Assembly: GCA_002798255.1 (NCBI GenBank)
Contig: NWQQ01000006.1
Location: 19,282 to 83,281 of the forward strand
Length of the DNA stretch: 64,000 nt
Direction: 5' to 3'
DNA from: Lysobacteraceae bacterium NML95-0200
Lineage (GTDB): Bacteria; Pseudomonadota; Gammaproteobacteria; Xanthomonadales; Xanthomonadaceae
Position 1 is the stretch's first letter, and each line of letters begins with the position of its first letter. Both the position numbers and the translations under genes were made by a program. Below the pieces are notes generated by a model, which made no database searches, was not told where the DNA came from, and was given only the letters and a program-made list of their open reading frames with translations. Of this stretch, positions 35,528-45,075 are shown in pieces.

Positions 35528-38500
35528 GGGAAATATCTCCTTGGTCGGCGGCCGGTTTTTTATTGCGGGCAAACAGCCGCACCACCACCAGATAGAACAG
35601 CGGGATAAAGAAAATGCCGAGTACCGTGCCGACAATCATGCCGCCGAGCACGCCGGTGCCAATGGCGCGCTGCGCCGCCGAGCCAGCGCCGCTGGCCAGC
35701 GCCAGTGGCAGCACGCCAAAGCCGAATGCCAGCGAGGTCATGACGATGGGGCGCAGGCGGTCACGCACTGCCATCATGATGGCTTTGACCAGCTCGGTGC
35801 CCGATTCGTAATACTGCTTGGCAAACTCGATAATCAGCACGGCGTTCTTGCTGGTCAGCCCCACGGTGGTGAGCAAGCCCACCTGGAAGTACACATCGCG
35901 GTCGAGGCCGCGCAGGCCGGTAAACAGCGCCGCGCCCAGCACCCCCAGCGGTACCACCAGCAATACTGCGGTCGGTACCGACCAGCTTTCATACAGCGCC
36001 GCCAGACACAGGAACACGATCAGGAGCGACAGCGAGTACAGCAGCACGATTTGGCCGCCTGCTTCGCGCTCCTGATAGGAGGCCGCCGTCCATTCCAGCC
36101 CGACGCCTTCGGGCAGCTGTGCAACCAGCCGCTCGACCTCGGCCATCGCCTCGCCAGAGCTGACGCCGGGCTTGGCCGTGCCTTCCAGCGACATGGCGCC
36201 GGCACCGTTGTAGCGTTGCAGGCTGGGCGAGCCAAATTCCCAGTGCGAACTGGCAAATGCCGAGAACGGCACCATCTGCCCCTGGTTATTGCGTACCGAC
36301 CAGCGCAGGAAGTCATCCGGCGTCATGCGGAACGGCGCATCGGCCTGCACATACACGCGCTTGACCCGGCCGCGGTCGATGAAGTCGTCGATATAACTGC
36401 CGCCCCAGGCGGTGGCCAGGGTGCTGTTGATGGTGGCGGGGGAAAGCCCCAGCGCCTGCGCCTTGGCCTGATCCACCACCACGCGCAGCTGCGGGGCATC
36501 TTCCATGCCATTGGGGCGCAGGCTGCCGATATAGCCTTGCTCCTTGGCCGCAGCCATGCCCAGCAACTGGTTGCGCGCTGCCAGCAGCCCTTCATGCCCC
36601 AGCCCGCCGTTGTCGGTGAGATAGAACGAAAAGCCCGAGCCGGTACCCAGCCCCATGATGGCGGGCGGCGCAATCGGAATCATGAAGGCATCGCGGATTT
36701 GACCAAGCCCTGCCCAGGCGCGCCCAACAATAGCCGGGACTTTGTCTTTCTCGTCAGTGCGCTCGCTCCAGTCTTTCAGGCGCACAAAGCCCATGCCCAT
36801 GTTCTGCCCCTGGCCGGCAAAGCTGAAGCCGGTGACGGTGAATACCGATTTCACCACGTCCTTCTCGTTTTCAAGGAAGTACTGTTCCAGCTGCTTGATG
36901 GACTCAAGCGTGCGCTCCTGGGTAGAACCCACCGGCGCCTGCGCCAGCACCATCACCATGCCCTGATCTTCTTCAGGCAGGAAACTGGTGGGCAGGCGCA
37001 GAAACAACCAGCCGCCCAGGGTGCTGATGACCGCAAATACCAGCATGAAGCGCCCCGGACGCTTCAGTATCCCGGCCACGCCGCGCTGGTATTTTTCGCT
37101 GCCCTTGTTGAACAAGCGGTCAAACCAGGCAAGGAAGCGCTCCACCGGGCCGTTGCCATGATGGTGCGCCTCGCCCTGCTGGACGGGTTTGAGCATGGTG
37201 GCGCACAGCGCCGGGGTCAGCACCATCGCCACCAGCACCGAGAACGCCATGGCGGTGACGATGGTGGCGGTAAATTGCAGATAGATGGTGCCGGTGGAAC
37301 CGCCCATGAAAGCCATCGGCACGAACACCGCCGAGAGCACCACGCCGATGCCGACCAGCGCGCCGGTAATCTGCGACATCGACTTTTTCGCCGCCTCCTT
37401 GGGCGGCAGGCCCTCCTCGCGCATCAGCCGCTCGACGTTTTCCACCACCACGATGGCATCGTCCACCAAAAGGCCAATGGCCAGCACCATGGCAAACATG
37501 GTCAGCATGTTGATGGTGAAGCCCAGCGCATACAGCACGGCAAAGGTGCCAAGCAGCACCACTGGCACGGCGATGGTCGGAATCAGCGTGGCGCGGAAAT
37601 TGCCAAGAAACAGATACATCACCAGGAACACCAGCAGTACCGCTTCAAGCAGGGTCTTGATGACGCCATTGATGGACACGCGCACAAACGGCGAGGAATC
37701 AAACGGCACTTCCCACTTCAGCCCTGCCGGGAAGCTGGCTTCCATCCTGGCAAGCTCGGCGCGTACCGCATCCACGGTATCCAGTGCATTGGCGCCGGTG
37801 GCGAGGTTCACCGCCATGCCGCTGGCCGGCTGGCCGTTGTAACGGCTGATGCTGTCATAGCTTTGCGCACCCATTTCCACCCGCGCCACATCGCCCAGGG
37901 TCAGGCGCGAGCCATCCATGCCACTGCGCAGGATGATGGCGCGGAACTCCTCCGGGGTACTGAGCCTTGACTGCGCAGTGATGGTGGCATTGAGCTGCTG
38001 CCCCGGCACCGCCGGCGCCGCACCGAGCTGCCCCAGTGCGACCTGGGCATTTTGCGCACGCACCGCTGCCGTGACATCCGCCACCGTCAGGCCATAGGTA
38101 TCGAGCTTGCCGGGGTCAAGCCAGATACGCATCGCATACTGGGTGCCAAACTGCTGGGTGCCGCCCACCCCCGGCAGGCGAGCGATACGGTCAACCACGT
38201 GACTGGAGATGTAATCGCCAATCTCGTCATTGCTCATGCTGCCGTCTTCGGAGATGAAGCCAATCACCATCAGAAAGCCGCTGCGCCCCTTGCCCACGCT
38301 CACCCCCTGCTGCTGCACTTCCTGCGGCAGCAGCGGCGTAACCGCCTGCAATTTGTTCTGCACCTGCACCTGGGCAATATCCGGGTCGGTGCCGCTGGCA
38401 AAGGTGAGATTGATGCTGGCCGCGCCATTGGCCGAGCTGCTGGAGGTCATGTACAACAGCCCGTCCACGCCACGGATGCCCTGCTCCAGCACCTGGGTGA

Positions 38501-38681
38501 CGGCATCTTCCACCACCTTGGCCGAAGCGCCGGGATAGACCGCACTCACCGAGACTTGCGGCGGCGCGATATCCGGGTATTGCTCGATGGGAAGCTGGCG
38601 AATCGCCATGCTGCCGGCCAGCATCAGGATGATGGCAATCACCCAGGCAAAAATCGGCCGGTCAATGAAAAAACGTGCCAT
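35520..38681 (-). CDS. RND multidrug efflux permease (AcrB/SmeE-like, HAE1)
   Basis: The proton-driven inner-membrane pump. At 1053 aa it has the normal AcrB length, starting [21 protein letters not shown]4 carries the proton-relay pair in [17 protein letters not shown], and the Lys of TM10 is in [14 protein letters not shown]. Two large periplasmic loops are present. It lies 15 bases after the membrane-fusion gene and overlaps the channel gene by eight bases. Substrates cannot be read from sequence. Confidence 0.96.
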   Translation of the reverse strand: MARFFIDRPIFAWVIAIILMLAGSMAIRQLPIEQYPDIAPPQVSVSAVYPGASAKVVEDAVTQVLEQGIRGVDGLLYMTSSSSANGAASINLTFASGTDPDIAQVQVQNKLQAVTPLLPQEVQQQGVSVGKGRSGFLMVIGFISEDGSMSNDEIGDYISSHVVDRIARLPGVGGTQQFGTQYAMRIWLDPGKLDTYGLTVADVTAAVRAQNAQVALGQLGAAPAVPGQQLNATITAQSRLSTPEEFRAIILRSGMDGSRLTLGDVARVEMGAQSYDSISRYNGQPASGMAVNLATGANALDTVDAVRAELARMEASFPAGLKWEVPFDSSPFVRVSINGVIKTLLEAVLLVFLVMYLFLGNFRATLIPTIAVPVVLLGTFAVLYALGFTINMLTMFAMVLAIGLLVDDAIVVVENVERLMREEGLPPKEAAKKSMSQITGALVGIGVVLSAVFVPMAFMGGSTGTIYLQFTATIVTAMAFSVLVAMVLTPALCATMLKPVQQGEAHHHGNGPVERFLAWFDRLFNKGSEKYQRGVAGILKRPGRFMLVFAVISTLGGWLFLRLPTSFLPEEDQGMVMVLAQAPVGSTQERTLESIKQLEQYFLENEKDVVKSVFTVTGFSFAGQGQNMGMGFVRLKDWSERTDEKDKVPAIVGRAWAGLGQIRDAFMIPIAPPAIMGLGTGSGFSFYLTDNGGLGHEGLLAARNQLLGMAAAKEQGYIGSLRPNGMEDAPQLRVVVDQAKAQALGLSPATINSTLATAWGGSYIDDFIDRGRVKRVYVQADAPFRMTPDDFLRWSVRNNQGQMVPFSAFASSHWEFGSPSLQRYNGAGAMSLEGTAKPGVSSGEAMAEVERLVAQLPEGVGLEWTAASYQEREAGGQIVLLYSLSLLIVFLCLAALYESWSVPTAVLLVVPLGVLGAALFTGLRGLDRDVYFQVGLLTTVGLTSKNAVLIIEFAKQYYESGTELVKAIMMAVRDRLRPIVMTSLAFGFGVLPLALASGAGSAAQRAIGTGVLGGMIVGTVLGIFFIPLFYLVVVRLFARNKKPAADQGDISHV

Positions 38682-38696
38682 CTGCGCGCCTCCCGC

Positions 38697-39905
38697 TTAC
38701 TTGGCCGCAGCCTGGGCAGCCGGCTTGTCCGCAGCAGCCGGTGCAGGCGGCTGCACGCCTGCCTCCTGCGGCAGCACTGCGGCGCCCGGGCCAATCTTCT
38801 GGAACCCGGCCACAATCAGCTTGTCACCGGCGGCCAGGCCCGATTCCACCAGCCACTTGTCGCCAATGGCGCGGCTGACCTTGACCGGACGCGGCTCGAC
38901 CTTGTTTTCGGCATTCACCACCAGCGCCGTGGCATTGCCCTTGGCATCACGGCTGATGCCCTGCTGCGGCGCCAACAACGCCCCCTGGCGCTGGGCATTG
39001 GTGAGCCGAGCCCTGACATACATGCCCGGCAGCAGCAATTGTTCGGGATTGGGCACCACCACGCGCAGCAAGACGCTGCCGGTGGCCGGATTGACCGTGG
39101 CTTCGGCAAAGCGCAACTGCCCGGTATGCGGAAACACGCTGCCGTCTTCCAGCAGGATGTCCACTGGCACACTGCCGCTGGCCTGCGACTGGCCATCTTC
39201 GATTTCCCGGCGCAACTGCAACAACTCGCTGCTTGATTGCGTCACATCCACATACATCGGGTCAAGCTGCTGGATAGTGGCAAGCGCCGTGCCCTGCGCC
39301 GCGGTCACCAGCGCACCGCGGGTCACCGCCGAATGACTGATGCGGCCACTGATGGGCGCCGTCACACGGCTGAAGCCCAGCGGCACCTCGGCATTACGCA
39401 ATGCGGCGCGGGCGGCATTGACATCCGCTTCGGCCTGCCGCAAGGCCGCCTGGGTAGTGTCATCCTCCTGCCGGCTGATGGCATCAATCTTGACCAGCTC
39501 TGCCGAACGCGCAGCATTTTGCCGCGCCACAGCAAGCCCGGCCTCGGCGCGCACCAGACTGGCGCGGGCACTGTCAGCAGCCGCACGGAAAGCGGTCTGG
39601 TCGATTTGATACAGCAGCTGCCCGGCGCGCACCTCACCGCCCTCGACAAACCCCAGCCGCTCAACAATGCCACTGACCTGCGGCCGCACTTCCGCCAGCT
39701 GCGAAGCATTGGCGCGCCCGTCCAGCTCGCGGGTCAAGGCCACGTTTTCGGCCTTCAAGGTCACCACCGTGACCGGCACCGGCGGCGGCGCAGCGTGCTG
39801 CTGCTCAGGCGCCTTGCCGCAGGCGGCCAAGAAAAGAGAGGATGCAATCAACATAGACAGCGCGGTAGCGCGCAGGGTTTTGGAAGCCATGGTTTGCTTG
39901 CTCAT
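38697..39905 (-). CDS. RND efflux periplasmic adaptor (membrane fusion) lipoprotein
   Basis: Links the pump to the outer-membrane channel. The 402-aa product has a lipoprotein signal with lipobox FLAAC, then the barrel-sandwich hybrid (GIVERLGFVEGGEVRAGQLL), an alpha-hairpin rich in Ala and Arg, and a beta-barrel with LLLPGMYVRARL. The start is ATG at 39905; ATG at 39890 is possible and neither has a strong ribosome site. It is the first gene of the operon, read from a promoter near 39986. Confidence 0.94.
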   Translation of the reverse strand: MSKQTMASKTLRATALSMLIASSLFLAACGKAPEQQHAAPPPVPVTVVTLKAENVALTRELDGRANASQLAEVRPQVSGIVERLGFVEGGEVRAGQLLYQIDQTAFRAAADSARASLVRAEAGLAVARQNAARSAELVKIDAISRQEDDTTQAALRQAEADVNAARAALRNAEVPLGFSRVTAPISGRISHSAVTRGALVTAAQGTALATIQQLDPMYVDVTQSSSELLQLRREIEDGQSQASGSVPVDILLEDGSVFPHTGQLRFAEATVNPATGSVLLRVVVPNPEQLLLPGMYVRARLTNAQRQGALLAPQQGISRDAKGNATALVVNAENKVEPRPVKVSRAIGDKWLVESGLAAGDKLIVAGFQKIGPGAAVLPQEAGVQPPAPAAADKPAAQAAAK

Positions 39906-39957
39906 CAAATGAAAAGAAGGGGCGCGCCAGCGGCGTGCCCGTCATAAAGGCTAGAAA

Positions 39958-39986
39958 ATAGTGAATGAACATTCACTCATTGTCAA
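39958..39986 (-). promoter_or_regulatory. Promoter of the RND operon with embedded TetR-type operator
   Basis: On the minus strand a perfect -35 TTGACA (39986-39981) is followed after 17 bases by a CACTAT -10 (39963-39958). The palindrome AGTGAATG-AA-CATTCACT (39960-39977) fills the spacer and overlaps the -10, the classic position for repression. It resembles operators of TetR-type efflux repressors. Confidence 0.65.
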
Positions 39987-40040
39987 TCAGCTTCAATAAG
40001 GGCTGCGGCTTTTGGTTCCAAGCCCAAATTTCAGCCACGC

Positions 40041-41012
40041 TTACCTATCGGCGTAATTCGCATATGCCAGACCCAATAGCAGTCTGGCTTGCTCACGCAA
40101 TGAAACCGGTGCTGTAATCACGGCATCGGCACCGTAGTGCAATACATCCATCAATAGCTCGCGTCCATTGCTATAGGGCAATTTCAGCTCATAACGCCCA
40201 TCAGGCAGAAACCGCCCTTGTTGCCTGGAGTGCCAACGCTCATCCGCTACCCAACGCGCCGCCCTGGCACTAAACACAATAGTCGCCCAATTTTTTGGCT
40301 CGCCAGCAAAAATGCCGTAGCTGCTCGCAAGATGGCTGTTCAATTGCTCATCCGCCACATCGAGCGCAGCTTCAGCCAGTAATTGTGCTTTCCGGACACG
40401 ATCTACCGAAAAGCTGCGCAAGGCCTCACGATCATGATCCCAGGCATCCAGGTACCAATTATCGCGATAGTGCGTGATACGCTGCGGCGATACCCAACGC
40501 CGCGTGTCCTGCCCTGTTGTGCGGGCACAATACTCAAAGCGCAACTGCCTGCGCTCCAGCACTGCCGTTGCCACCGCCCGGAAAATCAACTCGTCCAGCT
40601 TGCGGATACGGTGCTGAATCACACGCACCCGCTCCAGCGGCCATGGCTTGCCTCCCCTTTGCCCATCCAGCAACGCTTCGATGCGCTGTTGCAGCGGTGC
40701 CATCACTTCAGAAAGCACGCCATTACCAGCACGCGCCAGCAATTGCTGTGCTGCCAGCAGCGCATGCAATTCGCCGGAGCTCAACCATACCCCCGGCAGC
40801 TCAAAACGCTCGGACTCTTGCGGGTCATAACTGAAACCCGTTTCCGAATCTCCCACGACCGGTGCCATCAAGGCATCACGTAGAAAGGCAATCAAGCGAT
40901 ACACCGTGGAGCGCGAGCAATTGAGCTCCTGCATGAGTCTTGGCATGGGTACTGCCGTACGCGCGCTTTTCAGCAGGCGGTGCAACGCCGTAATACGTTC
41001 ATAACGATCCAT
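40041..41012 (-). CDS. HTH/WYL-domain transcriptional regulator (YafY type)
   Basis: A 323-aa regulator with an N-terminal winged helix (residues 1-60; PMPRLMQELNCSRSTVYRLI) and a central WYL domain showing the eponymous residues in YRDNWYLDAWDHDREALRSF, followed by the WCX C-terminal extension. WYL proteins are thought to sense ligands, often nucleic acid-derived, and regulate stress or defence genes. No defence genes adjoin it here; the neighbours are the efflux operon and a DUF481 gene, so its target is unknown. Confidence 0.9.
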   Translation of the reverse strand: MDRYERITALHRLLKSARTAVPMPRLMQELNCSRSTVYRLIAFLRDALMAPVVGDSETGFSYDPQESERFELPGVWLSSGELHALLAAQQLLARAGNGVLSEVMAPLQQRIEALLDGQRGGKPWPLERVRVIQHRIRKLDELIFRAVATAVLERRQLRFEYCARTTGQDTRRWVSPQRITHYRDNWYLDAWDHDREALRSFSVDRVRKAQLLAEAALDVADEQLNSHLASSYGIFAGEPKNWATIVFSARAARWVADERWHSRQQGRFLPDGRYELKLPYSNGRELLMDVLHYGADAVITAPVSLREQARLLLGLAYANYADR

Positions 41013-41186
41013 GCACGCAATTATGCGCCCCCTACAAAGCTGTGGTACGCGTCACAAAACAATCTCAATGCATGACAGATGAATAACAATTTCTTTACTA
41101 ATCGCGCATTCAGCTTTATGCAAGCACCATTGCCTGCCCACGCGGCCCAGAGCCGCTTCCATTCCAATAAGAAAGCAAGGAATCCC

Positions 41187-41909
41187 ATGAAAAATCATGT
41201 CATTGCCCTGGCTATTGCCTCACTGCTCGGTGCCCCGGCCATCGCCACTGCCGCCAATAACGCTGACGACCACTGGAGTGGTACTGGCGAACTGGGGCTT
41301 GCCATCGCCAAAGGCAATACCGACAGCCGCACCCTGGTTGGCAAACTTGCCGCTACCCGTACCCAGGGCGACTGGGCCTATGCTGCCGGTGCAGCCTTTT
41401 TGAACGGGAAAAGCAAAGGCGCTGAAACCGCCTACCGCTATGAAGGCCTGCTGAGTGCTGCCCGCAACCTCGGCCCGCGTAGCTATATCGTTGGTGGCAT
41501 CCGTACCGAACGCGACCACTATGCCAGCTACGAATACCAGAACGTCGCTGCAATCAGCTACGGCTTCCATGCCCTGGATACTGAAGCCACGCAACTGACC
41601 TTTGAAATCGGTGCCGGTTACCGCTGGAGCAAACTGCAAGACCTGCGCATCCATGAAAATGGTGCCATTGCCCGTGCCGGCATGAAGTTCAAGCACCAGT
41701 TCAATGAGAACGTGGCTGTCTATGACGACCTGTTGGTGGAAGGCAACGGCAACAACACCCTGCTGCGCAACGATCTGGGCGTGCAAGTGAAGATGACCGA
41801 CGCGCTGGCACTGAAGGCAGGCCTGGAAACCCGCCACAACACAAATGTACTGCCGGGCGTGAAGAAGACCGATACCCTGACCACCGTCAATGTGGTGTAC
41901 GGTTTCTGA
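41187..41909 (+). CDS. DUF481 family outer-membrane protein (YdiY-like)
   Basis: A 240-aa protein with a signal peptide (to about residue 23, ATAA) followed by beta-strand repeats typical of a salt-inducible or small outer-membrane barrel. GTGELGLAIAKGNTDSRTL is the family's opening signature, and the last residue is an aromatic Phe (VVYGF), as expected for BAM recognition. The ATG at 41187 has AAGGA upstream; an in-frame ATG at 41079 would give a non-signal extension. The function is unknown. Confidence 0.9.
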   Translation: MKNHVIALAIASLLGAPAIATAANNADDHWSGTGELGLAIAKGNTDSRTLVGKLAATRTQGDWAYAAGAAFLNGKSKGAETAYRYEGLLSAARNLGPRSYIVGGIRTERDHYASYEYQNVAAISYGFHALDTEATQLTFEIGAGYRWSKLQDLRIHENGAIARAGMKFKHQFNENVAVYDDLLVEGNGNNTLLRNDLGVQVKMTDALALKAGLETRHNTNVLPGVKKTDTLTTVNVVYGF

Positions 41910-41935
41910 TACTCCCCCCTCTCGCAGGACAAAAG

Positions 41936-41964
41936 ACGGCATCGGGCAACCGGTGCCGTTTTCT
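41936..41964 (+). terminator. Terminator after the DUF481 gene
   Basis: Stem ACGGCATCGG / CCGGTGCCGT with one wobble pair, loop GCAA, followed by TTTTC. Confidence 0.75.
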
Positions 41965-42020
41965 ATTGCCTCGCCCAAACAAAGTGTTATCGTTCAGCCA
42001 TCTGCTGCTTTGAGACAATC

Positions 42021-43286
42021 ATGGACATTACTCCCTTTCTCAAACTCATGGTCGAGAAGCATGGCTCGGACATGTTTCTTTCCACCGGTGCCCCCATCCA
42101 TATCAAGGTGGAAGGCAGGCTGCATCCGCTTGGCACCACCAACCTGCCCCCCGGTCTTGTCAAGCGCATCGCCTATTCGATGATGGATAAAGACCAAATC
42201 AAAGCCTTCGAGCGCGACATGGAAATGAACATGGCTGTGTTCATTCCGGATATCGGACGCTTCCGCATCAATGTATTTCAGCAGCGTGGTGAAGTTGGCA
42301 TGGTCATCCGCGCTATTCGCACGGAAATCCCCAGCATTGACGAGTTGCAATTGCCGCCGGTGCTGCGCGATATCATCACCAGGCCGCGCGGCCTGGTACT
42401 GGTGGTCGGCTCAACCGGCTCGGGCAAGTCCACCACGCTCGCCTCGATGATTGACCACCGCAACAGCACCATGTCTGGTCACATCCTCACCATCGAGGAT
42501 CCCATCGAGTTTTTGCACCGCCACAAACGCTCACTGGTCAATCAGCGCGAAGTCGGCATTGATACCCAAAGCTTTCATAGTGCACTGAAAAACGCCATGC
42601 GTGAAGCGCCGGACGTGATTCTCATTGGTGAAATCCTGGATGCGGCCACCATGGAGGCGGCCATCGCCTTCTCCGAGACTGGCCACCTGTGCCTTGCCAC
42701 GCTGCATTCCAACAATGCCGACCAGGCGCTGGAGCGCATCCTGAACTTCTTCCCGGAATCGGCACATAAAAACATATTGATGAATCTGTCACTAAACCTG
42801 CATGCGGTAATTTCCCAGCGTCTGGTGAAGGGCAAGGATGGCAAGCGCCTGCCTGCCGTAGAGGTGCTCATCAACACCCCATTCGTGCGCGACCTGATGC
42901 GCCGTGGTGAAGCGCACAAAATCAAGCAGGCAATGGAAGAGTCACTGAGCGAGCAAATGCAGACCTTTGACCAGGCGCTATTCAATCTTTACAAACAGGG
43001 CAAAATCGAGATGGAGGAGGCACTGGGTGCGGCCGACTCCCGCGATGGGCTGGAGCTGAAGTTCCGTCTCTCTGAAGGCAATCAGGCCGGACATGACCCT
43101 TACGCCGATATATTCATCACAAACCCCACACCCGCACCAGCCGTCGCCGCCTCTCCCAGAAGGCCTGATCCGTTCCAGTTCAACGCATTGCCCGACCCGA
43201 CAGAGAGTCCGGCATTGATGGAGGCATTCAGCAAGCCTATTCCTGGCATTACCCAGGGGTTTGATGAGAGCAATTTCAATGGCTGA
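42021..43286 (+). CDS. pilU: PilU-like twitching motility (type IV pilus retraction) ATPase
   Basis: A hexameric secretion ATPase of the PilT/PilU family, powering pilus retraction at the cytoplasmic side of the inner membrane. The 421-aa protein has the N-terminal PAS-like domain (KHGSDMFLSTGAP), Walker A GSTGSGKST near 131, the Asp box TIEDPIEFLH, and the His box ATLHSNN. PilU-type features are FFPESAHKNILMNLSLNL and an extended C-terminal tail with PDPFQFNALPDP. The Walker B region reads LIGEILD, whereas PilT usually has GEMRD. No pilT adjoins it, although pilT-pilU pairs are usual. Confidence 0.9.
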   Translation: MDITPFLKLMVEKHGSDMFLSTGAPIHIKVEGRLHPLGTTNLPPGLVKRIAYSMMDKDQIKAFERDMEMNMAVFIPDIGRFRINVFQQRGEVGMVIRAIRTEIPSIDELQLPPVLRDIITRPRGLVLVVGSTGSGKSTTLASMIDHRNSTMSGHILTIEDPIEFLHRHKRSLVNQREVGIDTQSFHSALKNAMREAPDVILIGEILDAATMEAAIAFSETGHLCLATLHSNNADQALERILNFFPESAHKNILMNLSLNLHAVISQRLVKGKDGKRLPAVEVLINTPFVRDLMRRGEAHKIKQAMEESLSEQMQTFDQALFNLYKQGKIEMEEALGAADSRDGLELKFRLSEGNQAGHDPYADIFITNPTPAPAVAASPRRPDPFQFNALPDPTESPALMEAFSKPIPGITQGFDESNFNG

Positions 43287-43294
43287 CTGAATCC

Positions 43295-43322
43295 AAAACG
43301 CCTCGCATCTGCGAGGCGTTTT
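43295..43322. terminator. Bidirectional terminator between pilU and maiA
   Basis: A perfect 13-bp stem AAAACGCCTCGCA / TGCGAGGCGTTTT with a 2-base loop (in practice a 4-base loop) between converging genes. Confidence 0.88.
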
Positions 43323-43333
43323 CAGCATTTGAG

Positions 43334-43987
43334 CTATGCCGCATCCGGCTGGTTTTCTGGCCGGGCAGCGGCGAAGGCTGGCAAGGCAAGGCAGCGGCTC
43401 TCAATCGCGCTGAGCGTAGGATATGCCGCCATATCCAGGCCAAAGCGGTGCGCGTTGTAAAGCTGTGGAATCAGGCAGATATCGGCCAGCGTCGGCGTAT
43501 CGCCATGGCAGAATTCGCCGGTTTCGGGGCTTTGGACAAGCGCCGCTTCCATCGCGGCAAAACCTTCGCGCATCCAGTGGCGCATCCAGTCTTCTACCGC
43601 CGCCTGCTCCAGCGTGTACTCAGCCTTCAGATACTGCCCTACGCGCAGATTATTGAGCGGGTGAATATCACAGGCCACCAGTTGCGCCAGTGCACGCACA
43701 CGGGCGCGGCCTGCGGCATCAGCCGGCAACAGCGCGGGGGCTGGATGGATTTCGTCGAGGTATTCCAGAATCGCCAGCGATTGGCTCAGCACCACATTCC
43801 CATGCTGCAAGGTGGGCACCAGTGCCTGCGGATTCAGCGCGCGATAGGCGGCGCTACGCTGCTCACCGCCATCACGCAGCAAGTGCACGGTGTTTTGCCG
43901 ATACGGCAGCGATTTCAGATTCAGGCCAATGCGCACACGGTAGGCGGCGCTGGAGCGCCAATAGGAATACAAAATCAGCTCGGACAT
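43334..43987 (-). CDS. maiA: Maleylacetoacetate isomerase (zeta-class GST)
   Basis: Glutathione-dependent isomerisation of maleylacetoacetate to fumarylacetoacetate in tyrosine/homogentisate degradation. The start MSELILYSYWRSSAAYRVRI gives 217 aa; YWRSSAAYRVRIGLNLK is the zeta GST active-site segment. The C-terminal domain has LVACDIHPLNNLRVGQYL. It follows the fumarylacetoacetase gene on the same strand, which supports this assignment over a generic GST. Confidence 0.93.
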   Translation of the reverse strand: MSELILYSYWRSSAAYRVRIGLNLKSLPYRQNTVHLLRDGGEQRSAAYRALNPQALVPTLQHGNVVLSQSLAILEYLDEIHPAPALLPADAAGRARVRALAQLVACDIHPLNNLRVGQYLKAEYTLEQAAVEDWMRHWMREGFAAMEAALVQSPETGEFCHGDTPTLADICLIPQLYNAHRFGLDMAAYPTLSAIESRCLALPAFAAARPENQPDAA

Positions 43988-44041
43988 GGGGTTGGCTCTC
44001 AAAGCAAGCAGGCGCCCACCGGGCGCCTGCATCGTGCGTGA

Positions 44042-45031
44042 TTACGGCGCGCTTTGGCGCTCGATGACTTGCTCGATGGCGCCGAAAATATCGCGGCCAT
44101 CGCGGTCTTTCATTTCAATGCGCACCACATCGCCAAACGACATGAACGGCGTGGACGGCTTGCCATCGCGCAGGGTTTCCACGGTGCGCTGCTCGGCAAA
44201 GCAGGACGCGCCCTTGGCGGTATCTTCATTGGCGATGGTGCCGGAGCCAACAATGGTGCCCGCCGACAGCGGCCGGGTCTTGGCGGCATGCGCTACCAAT
44301 TGCGCGAAATTGAACTGCATGTCCACACCGGCTTCCGGTGCGCCGAACCATTTGCCGTTGATATGGGTCAGAAGCGGCAGATGCACCTTGCTGTCCTGCC
44401 AGGCATCGCCCAGCTCGTCTGGAGTGACGAACACCGGCGAGAGCGCCGAACGCGGCTTGGACTGCAAGAAGCCAAAGCCCTTGGCCAGCTCCGGCGGAAT
44501 CAGATTGCGCAGCGAAACGTCATTCACCAAACCAATCAACTGGATATGCGCGGCGGCCTGCTCCGGGGTCACGGCCATCGGCACATCGTCGGTGATGATG
44601 ACGATTTCCGCTTCAAGGTCGATGCCGTAGTCTTCGCTCACTACCTTGACCGGATCGCGCGGGCCATAAAAACCGGCGCTGACCGCCTGATACATCAGCG
44701 GATCGACATAGAAACTGTCCGGCACTTCCGCACCACGAGCGCGGCGCACACGCTCCACATGCGGCAAATAAGCGCTGCCATCGACAAACTCGTAAGCGCG
44801 CGGCAAGGGCGCTGCCAGCGCCTTCATGTCGATATCGAACGCCGCTTCTGCCTTGCCTTCATTCAAGGCTTGATACAGGGCATTCAGACGCGGCGCGGCA
44901 TTGCTCCAGTCTTCCAGTGCAGCCTGCAAGGTAGCGGCGATGCCGGTGGCGCGTACACCGCGAGCCAGGTCACGGGAAACGACAATCAGGGTGCCGTCGC
45001 GGCCACCTTCTTTGAGAGAACCAAGTTTCAT
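44042..45031 (-). CDS. Fumarylacetoacetate hydrolase family protein
   Basis: The final step of tyrosine catabolism, fumarylacetoacetate to fumarate and acetoacetate. The 329-aa product begins MKLGSLKEGGRDGTLIVVSR, typical of the bacterial FAH group in xanthomonads and burkholderias. The metal-binding acids are in DYGIDLEAEIVIITDDV, with LVNDVSLRNLIPPELAKGFG and SGTIVGSGTIANED further on. GGAG lies 5 bases before the ATG. It is the first gene of the fah-maiA pair. Confidence 0.92.
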   Translation of the reverse strand: MKLGSLKEGGRDGTLIVVSRDLARGVRATGIAATLQAALEDWSNAAPRLNALYQALNEGKAEAAFDIDMKALAAPLPRAYEFVDGSAYLPHVERVRRARGAEVPDSFYVDPLMYQAVSAGFYGPRDPVKVVSEDYGIDLEAEIVIITDDVPMAVTPEQAAAHIQLIGLVNDVSLRNLIPPELAKGFGFLQSKPRSALSPVFVTPDELGDAWQDSKVHLPLLTHINGKWFGAPEAGVDMQFNFAQLVAHAAKTRPLSAGTIVGSGTIANEDTAKGASCFAEQRTVETLRDGKPSTPFMSFGDVVRIEMKDRDGRDIFGAIEQVIERQSAP

Positions 45032-45075
45032 GCAAGCTCCAGAAATGAGTTGACTACATTGTAATGTTCGGGCGC

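Noticed and set aside
35526..37970. An 814-codon plus-strand open frame opposite the RND pump gene.
   Set aside because: A His/Gln/Arg-rich antisense shadow of a highly conserved AcrB-type gene, with no motifs of its own.
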